From an uncultured Mycoplasmatota bacterium (lineage in GTDB: Bacteria > Bacillota_I > Bacilli_A > RF39 > UBA660), in assembly GCA_947297555.1 (NCBI GenBank), contig CAMYTM010000003.1, positions 1 to 12,227 on the forward strand: a DNA stretch of 12,227 bases, read 5' to 3'. Of this stretch, positions 7,686 through 12,227 are shown piece after piece (within the stretch, counting starts at the first letter, position 1; every line of letters starts with the position of its first letter). The notes beneath the pieces were generated by a model that saw only the letters and a list, made by a program, of their open reading frames with translations, searched no databases and was not told the origin of the DNA. The position numbers and the translations under genes are program-made.

Positions 7686-8522
7686 ATGAAAAAGATTGTT
7701 TTAATTGATGGACATAATTTATTATTTAGAATGTTTTATGGAATACCTGCTCCCATTAGAAATTCTAAAGGGAAAGATATTAAAGGATTGATTGGATTTA
7801 TTGGAAGTTTAAAAAAGATAGTTGCTGTATTTAACCCCTACTCAGTATATGTAATTTTTGATAGTGAGACAAGTAAAAATAGTAACTTAACAATAGATGA
7901 AGAGTATAAAGCAAATAGAATTAATTATAGTAATATTCCAGAAGAAGAAAATCCTTTTTCTCAATTGCCTTTAATAAAAAAAGCACTAAATTATTTAAAA
8001 ATAGCTTATTTGGAGGTAGAAAATAATGAAACGGATGACTTTATTGCCTCAATAATTTCAAAATCTACAAATGAATATCAATATATAATAATTTCAACAG
8101 ATTCAGATTTTATACAACTAATTGATGATAATGTATTTTTATATGTTCCAAGAGGTAAAAAAAGTATTTTATATAATAGAGAAGAAGTTATAAAAAAGTA
8201 TAATATTGTACCCGAAAAATATGTAATCTTTAAATCTTTAGTTGGTGATAAAAGTGACAATATAAAAGGAGTAAATGGAATTGGCAACATCACTGCTGCA
8301 AAAATATTAAAATGCAATTCTATCCAAGAATTTATTGATAATAATCCTAATTCGAGGTTTTCAAATATATTGACATCAAGTCAAGAATTAATAATTAAAA
8401 ATCAAAAATTGATAGAACTTAATAAATTTGTAAATACCTCCAAAATTACTTTTGATGAATTATCTAATGTAATTTATGCTTCTAAAACATATGAAATAAT
8501 AGAAAATATTGATGAGCGTTAG
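7686..8522 (+). CDS. Stand-alone 5'-3' exonuclease / flap endonuclease
   Basis: A 278-residue protein equal to the N-terminal 5'-nuclease domain of DNA polymerase I, without any polymerase part, as in YpcP/ExoR-type proteins. It would remove 5' flaps or RNA primers with two metal ions. All key acids are present: Asp8 (LIDGHN), Asp59 (VIFDSE), Glu115/Asp117/Asp118 (ETDDF), Asp139 and Asp141 (STDSDF), Asp188 and Asp191 (VGDKSDN), and the helix-3-turn-helix GVNGIGNITAAKIL at 195-208 that holds the duplex. The basic region DEEYKANR (71-78) is also there. AAGGAG lies nine bases before the ATG. It follows a structured leader with a terminator and has a decayed paralog at 9576-9787. Repair and replication are the family role; a link to the mobile element is inferred. 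Confidence 0.94.
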   Translation: MKKIVLIDGHNLLFRMFYGIPAPIRNSKGKDIKGLIGFIGSLKKIVAVFNPYSVYVIFDSETSKNSNLTIDEEYKANRINYSNIPEEENPFSQLPLIKKALNYLKIAYLEVENNETDDFIASIISKSTNEYQYIIISTDSDFIQLIDDNVFLYVPRGKKSILYNREEVIKKYNIVPEKYVIFKSLVGDKSDNIKGVNGIGNITAAKILKCNSIQEFIDNNPNSRFSNILTSSQELIIKNQKLIELNKFVNTSKITFDELSNVIYASKTYEIIENIDER

Positions 8523-8780
8523 TCTAAAATGCTTTGAAAATAATAAATCTTGTAGTATAATCTTATTAGAAAGTTGATTTAATGAATAAGTTGTAAACGT
8601 CTCCGCTTTCAGCACCAGATTTAAGGATAACTTGAACTTTTATGTTTCGAGTTTTATTATGATTAAATATATGGTAAATATTTGTAGATATATAATTGAT
8701 TTATGTCGATTTAGTAAAACACACTTATATAATGACATAATCATCATTCATGTGATTCTTTGTAAGGAGTAAAAATATTA
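8523..8780 (+). promoter_or_regulatory. Intergenic region with promoter signals and a tRNA-like tail
   Basis: TTGAAA (8534-8539) and TATAAT (8556-8561) at 16 bases form a promoter. Further on, TTTCAGCACCA (8607-8617) looks like a tRNA 3' end with CCA, without a tRNA body. A stem of about eight pairs (AACTTGAA at about 8629-8636 with the TTCGAGTT near 8648-8655) followed by a T-rich run could end a short noncoding transcript of about 90 bases. A second TATAAT at 8728-8733 with a poor -35 may serve the gene at 8781. No ORF is convincing here. Confidence 0.4.
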
Positions 8781-9509
8781 ATGAAAGTTGAAGATATAAA
8801 AAATTTAGATATTTGTTATTCATTTTTTCATTATACAAATAAAAACAATATTGAAAGTATAACTGAGAAAGGTTTGCTTCCTAAAATTGGTGATAGTGCA
8901 ACAGGGATAGAAACTACAGAAAAAATATTTTTTGCAATAGGAGCAAAAGGAGTATTTTCCATATTTGATTCATGGATAAGATGGTTAATTGCTAAAAGAC
9001 TAACTGATTTACCAGGTGAAAAAGCAGATATACCATTTTATCGTTTTTGTACCTTTATAATGCGTTTGCCATTAATTCACCATTTTATAGCAATTATTGT
9101 GAATATAGTAGTTTGGTTTGAATTCAAGTTTAAGCCGTTTAAAATTAAGTCATTTAAAATTATGAAAAAAATATTAGATGATAGTTGTTTTCTTTTATTG
9201 GATATAGAAGCTGAAAAAGATTTTTCTTATCAAGATATTGATGAAGTAAAAGCCCAAAAGTTTAATAGAAAATTATTAAAAATGGTATATGCTAAACAAC
9301 ATAAGATGAGTAGTAAAAAGATGGATTATTGGAATATGCACACCTTTAGTAATATTATAATTCCGGCAAATAAAATTACTTTGATTAAACTTAATAATTC
9401 TTATAAATGTTTAGATATTTTATTGTGGATGATAGAAAATAATAATATAGATATAAAAATACTAGCCCCCTTTTTATATGAATTTCTTCAATATTATGAT
9501 TTTTTGTAA
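8781..9509 (+). CDS. Uncharacterized protein with ADP-ribosyltransferase-like N-terminus, 242 aa
   Basis: I do not recognise a named family. The N-terminus FHYTNKNNIESITEKGLLPK (16-35) has the His-Tyr-Thr, Ile, Gly-Leu spacing seen at the start of several ADP-ribosyltransferase-fold proteins (DarT, KptA and PARP-like), and EKIFFAIGAKG (47-57) would fit the next strand with its aromatic residues. Residues 92-113 are strongly hydrophobic and may be a membrane helix or a buried core. A later segment MHTFSNIIIPANKITLIKL (186-204) resembles a closing beta pair of such folds. The catalytic acid cannot be placed. GGAG lies 11 bases before the ATG. It stands alone between the exonuclease and its decayed copy. 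The fold is a motif-level guess, the ORF itself is sound. Confidence 0.75.
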   Translation: MKVEDIKNLDICYSFFHYTNKNNIESITEKGLLPKIGDSATGIETTEKIFFAIGAKGVFSIFDSWIRWLIAKRLTDLPGEKADIPFYRFCTFIMRLPLIHHFIAIIVNIVVWFEFKFKPFKIKSFKIMKKILDDSCFLLLDIEAEKDFSYQDIDEVKAQKFNRKLLKMVYAKQHKMSSKKMDYWNMHTFSNIIIPANKITLIKLNNSYKCLDILLWMIENNNIDIKILAPFLYEFLQYYDFL

Positions 9510-10204
9510 TAGAAAAAGAAATTATGAAAGTGTTGTACTTCTCTTTCTCGGGGATCAGAAACGGATACATTCGAATTAAAAAAAGTTTGAATGTAAGCCT
9601 TACTCCTTATGTGTGATTTTTGACAGTGAAACAAGCAAGAATAGTAATTTTAGCAATAGATAAAGAATATAAGGTCAATAGAATCAGTTATAGTGATATG
9701 CCAGAATAAAAAAAACCGTTTTCTCAATTACCTTTAATAAAAAAAGCATTTTATACAATAAGATGCGGTTATAAAAATAATTTTCCCTTAAAATGAGGTT
9801 TTATTATTATTTACTATATATACTAATATGATTGGTATAAAAGAAAAAAACAAGCAAATAGAAGAAAAAGAAACTAAACTAATAGTAAATCTAAAAACTT
9901 TGATATAACTTAATAGAATATATAAAAGATATATATTAAATATATTATAGAAATAAATCAGACAATAACAAAAAAGATTTACAGCAATTTACATAATTTT
10001 AAATATAACAGTGTAGAGAAATTAAATTTCAAAATTTGTTTATAAAAAAACTTTTTTTGAAAATAATAGACGGGGAAAATTCATAATTATTGAAAAAAAG
10101 ATAATCTTATAAATAAGTAGAAGTAAAAAAGAAGTATTTAACTGATTTTCCTTTTACCATTAAAATGATGAAAAAAAACAATCTAATCACATAGAATTGA
10201 ATAA
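9510..10204. other. Gene-poor AT-rich region
   Basis: Apart from the exonuclease remnant, no intact gene is visible on either strand. A 26-codon frame at 9828-9908 (MIGIKEKNKQIEEKETKL and on) is lysine/glutamate-rich without a ribosome site and may be a coil fragment. A hairpin TACATTCGAA/TTTGAATGTA (9566-9595, one G-T pair) has no T-tract. At 10177-10212 AACAATCT/AGATTGTT forms a stem with an A-run on its left side, which would be a terminator only for minus-strand transcripts, although no minus-strand gene is seen nearby. The region looks like decayed sequence. Confidence 0.6.
9576..9787 (+). pseudogene. Decayed copy of the 5'-3' exonuclease
   Basis: The DNA matches the intact gene in two blocks. 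Block one (about 9576-9747) corresponds to 7810-7984: it encodes VIFDSETSKNSN, then one extra T shifts the frame, then IDKEYKVNRISYSDMPE follows and a TAA replaces the GAA of the PEEENPF segment. Block two (about 9747-9787) corresponds to 8157-8200 (ATTTTATA-CAATA, then GTTATAAAAA). The start codon region and about 180 bases in the middle are missing. Both joins fall at A-runs (TTAAAAAAAG and AAAAAAAGCA), as in slippage or short-homology deletion. The upstream TACATTCGAA matches the leader of the intact gene, so leader and gene were duplicated together. Not functional as a protein. Confidence 0.88.
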
Positions 10205-10210
10205 AGATTG

Positions 10211-10246
10211 TTGAAAAATTCTTATTTTTCTACTACTATAGTAGTA
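10211..10246 (+). promoter_or_regulatory. Promoter with perfect 16-bp palindrome
   Basis: TTGAAA (10211-10216) and TACTAT (10234-10239) at 17 bases form a sigma-A type promoter. The -10 lies inside the perfect palindrome TACTACTATAGTAGTA (10231-10246). A dyad over the -10 box suggests a repressor operator for the secreted protein gene; there is no T-tract behind it, so it is not a terminator. Confidence 0.6.
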
Positions 10247-10274
10247 AAGAGATTTTAATGTGAGGAGTATTATT

Positions 10275-12227
10275 ATGAAAAAGAAAATCATGAAAAGTAT
10301 AACATTTTTAATTATAAGTGTTTTAATAGGAGTACAACCAGTGTTTGCTCAAACAAGTGTAGGTGCTAAATTAAATGCGAATCATATAGAACTAAAGGCG
10401 AATGAAAGCGTTGAGATTACTTTATCTTTAAACGACTTTAAAGATGTGAAAAAAGGAATTAATGCAATCAAGGGAACATTAGAATACGATACAAATATTT
10501 TTGAAGAAGTATTTCAAAATGATTTTATAGGCCAAAATAACTGGGAAGGTTTAAAATACAATACTCAAAACAATGAATTTGTTATATATAGAAAAGTAGG
10601 AACAAAAACAGAAGAGAATGTTCTAAAAATAGTATTAAAAGTAAAAGAGGATATAGAAGCAACCAAAACTTTAGTTAAACTAAAAAATATATCGACTTCT
10701 GAAGGAAAGAAAGACATTTTATTAACGGATGCAAGTATAGAAATAAATATTATAAAAGAACAAGAAACTATTCCTGATAAACCAATTCCTCCAGTAAGTC
10801 CAGAAAAACCAAATACGGATAATACAATTACAAACAATACAAAACCTTCAGGGAATTTGTCAGGGAATATCATTGGATCTATAGTAAAACCAAATCCTGA
10901 TGAAACAACAAATAATAATACAGATAATAATTCTTCTCAAGAAGAAAATCCTGATCAAACAGACGATTCACATACAAGTGATTTTGAAGAATCAAAAGAA
11001 AATAAAAACGACTCCATGGAAGAACTTGTAAAAACAAAAAAAACAACAGTACGTTATGTTTGGATATTAATTCTTATTTTAATTCAATTAGTGACTATAA
11101 TTTTTTTGTTTTTAAAACATAAGAAAAAAGATAAAAATCGTAGTATTAATTTATCCTTAATGTTTTTAGGAATCATATTAGCAGAGTTTTTAGAAATCAC
11201 CAGTGCTTTTGCTTATGACTTTGCACAAAAAGGTCATTTAAATGATGATACTGAAGTAAACTATGCCGATGTAAGTTTACTAGAACTACATTTAATTGAT
11301 TTGAAACAAATTGCAGATGACAAATTAGAAAATGCAGATATGAATGCCGACGGAAAGATTACTGTAACAGACTTAAGTATTTTAATTCAAAAAATTGAAA
11401 AAACTTTGGAATATGAGGTTGAAATTGTAAATATTGATCTCGAAAATGCATATCCAAATAAATACCAAGAAATACAAGTAAAATTAAATGCCGATGTAAG
11501 TTTTGGTGCTACAATTGAAAAAATAGTAATGAATGGCCAAGAATATGAAGTTTTAAAAGAACCAAATACTTCTTTATATACATTCAAAATACGTGCTGGA
11601 GCAAATGCAGGAATTGAAAATTATACGATTACAAAAGCATTATTGGATAACAAGCAAGAAGTAAAAATAAATTATTCATTCAAAATAGATGTTTTAAAAG
11701 ATAGACCAACAATAGAAAATTATCATGTAGAAGAAAATAAAGATGATTCCAAATTAATTTTAATATTTGATGTTGTAGACAACAATGATAGTTTAGAATC
11801 GTCTTACGTAGAAATTTATGACGAGGCTCAAAACTCTATTATGCAGGACAAAGTAGTTAAAGGAGCAAATCGTATTGAAGTTGAAGTAGAAGAGAAAAAA
11901 GAGTACAAGGCGAGTATTATTTTAAATTATAAGTTAAGTAATAACCCAGAAGATGAAGAACATAAAGGCATTCAATCTTATGAAAAAGATTTACAACTGC
12001 TAATTGATTACAATTTTACAATTTCAAATTTAAAAACGTATAAAGAAAATCAAGAAACAACAATTTTTAATAAAGAAGATAAAATAAAATTAGTTTTTGA
12101 AAGTACCAATGCTACAAAACATGTTCCACAAACTATCAAAATCAATGGAAAGGAATACGAAGTTTCTTCTGAAAATGGTAAATATGTTGTAACACTAGAT
12201 GCTTTAACAGAACTTGGAAACCAAACC
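10275..12227 (+). CDS. Large secreted cohesin/dockerin-like surface protein, 3' end outside window
   Basis: An open frame of 651 codons without stop up to the last base. GAGGAG stands seven bases before the ATG. Residues 1-25 are a signal peptide (KKKIMK, hydrophobic core, cleavage near VFA-Q). Residues 29-160 resemble a cohesin or carbohydrate-binding beta-sandwich (VEITLSLNDF, IKGTLEYDTNIFE). Residues 165-258 are a Pro/Asn/Thr/Asp-rich linker. Two membrane segments follow at 261-280 and 291-313 with a basic KHKKKDKNR between. Residues 319-375 are dockerin-like, with one canonical calcium loop DMNADGKITVTD (355-366) and a weaker first repeat at 321-332. From 380 on, beta-rich repeats (KIVMNGQEYEV, TIKINGKEYEV) suggest Ig-like extracellular modules. 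A role in cell-surface assembly or glycan binding is inferred. The double membrane segment is odd. Confidence 0.9.
   Translation, partial: MKKKIMKSITFLIISVLIGVQPVFAQTSVGAKLNANHIELKANESVEITLSLNDFKDVKKGINAIKGTLEYDTNIFEEVFQNDFIGQNNWEGLKYNTQNNEFVIYRKVGTKTEENVLKIVLKVKEDIEATKTLVKLKNISTSEGKKDILLTDASIEINIIKEQETIPDKPIPPVSPEKPNTDNTITNNTKPSGNLSGNIIGSIVKPNPDETTNNNTDNNSSQEENPDQTDDSHTSDFEESKENKNDSMEELVKTKKTTVRYVWILILILIQLVTIIFLFLKHKKKDKNRSINLSLMFLGIILAEFLEITSAFAYDFAQKGHLNDDTEVNYADVSLLELHLIDLKQIADDKLENADMNADGKITVTDLSILIQKIEKTLEYEVEIVNIDLENAYPNKYQEIQVKLNADVSFGATIEKIVMNGQEYEVLKEPNTSLYTFKIRAGANAGIENYTITKALLDNKQEVKINYSFKIDVLKDRPTIENYHVEENKDDSKLILIFDVVDNNDSLESSYVEIYDEAQNSIMQDKVVKGANRIEVEVEEKKEYKASIILNYKLSNNPEDEEHKGIQSYEKDLQLLIDYNFTISNLKTYKENQETTIFNKEDKIKLVFESTNATKHVPQTIKINGKEYEVSSENGKYVVTLDALTELGNQT

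Noticed and set aside
9828..9908. 26-codon frame resembling a coil segment of the relaxase (LKTL near its end)
   Set aside because: Similarity is within lysine/glutamate-rich coil sequence and can arise by composition; no ribosome site, so not called as a gene or relaxase remnant.
10177..10212. Stem AACAATCT/AGATTGTT with eight A on the left
   Set aside because: It would work as a terminator only on the minus strand, and no minus-strand gene is seen to its right; left as a note.

Overview
The window comes from a very AT-rich, low-GC Gram-positive-type bacterium (Firmicutes/Bacillota or a gut Mollicutes-like relative). The signs are strong GGAGG ribosome sites, TTGAAA/TATAAT promoters, Rho-independent terminators, CCA-encoding tRNA genes, TGG for tryptophan with TGA still used as a stop, and a secreted cohesin/dockerin-like protein of the kind common in gut species. 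I cannot name the species.

Left part (1-1600): a minus-strand block that starts at tRNA-Gly(TCC) at 1474-1547. The tRNA terminator, its 3' end and a mini-ORF behind it occur a second time at 9-214, and between the two copies sits a small module: an XRE-family regulator with three predicted membrane helices and a strongly initiated 36-residue membrane peptide. A palindrome over the regulator promoter suggests self-control.

Middle part (1700-7463): a divergent tRNA-Thr(CGT), followed directly by what looks like a compact integrative mobilizable element. It holds a 91-residue unknown gene, a large serine recombinase with an uncommon C-terminal extension, a hairpin-rich candidate oriT, a MobV/Pre-type relaxase, and as apparent cargo an ABC1/UbiB-family atypical kinase that ends in a clear terminator. 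The recombinase would excise and insert the element and the relaxase would nick at oriT. No conjugation pore or replication gene is visible, so a helper element would be needed for transfer. The element ends are not certain.

Right part (7434-9800): a stand-alone 5'-3' flap exonuclease behind a roughly 190-base structured leader that ends in a 13-bp terminator just before the ribosome site; then a 242-residue protein with an HYT motif reminiscent of ADP-ribosyltransferase folds; then a decayed second copy of the leader and exonuclease, shortened by two deletions at A-runs.

Far right (10205-12227): a promoter with a perfect 16-bp palindrome drives a large exported protein (at least 651 residues, running off the window) that has a cohesin-like domain, a linker, two membrane segments, a dockerin-like calcium motif and extracellular beta-type repeats.
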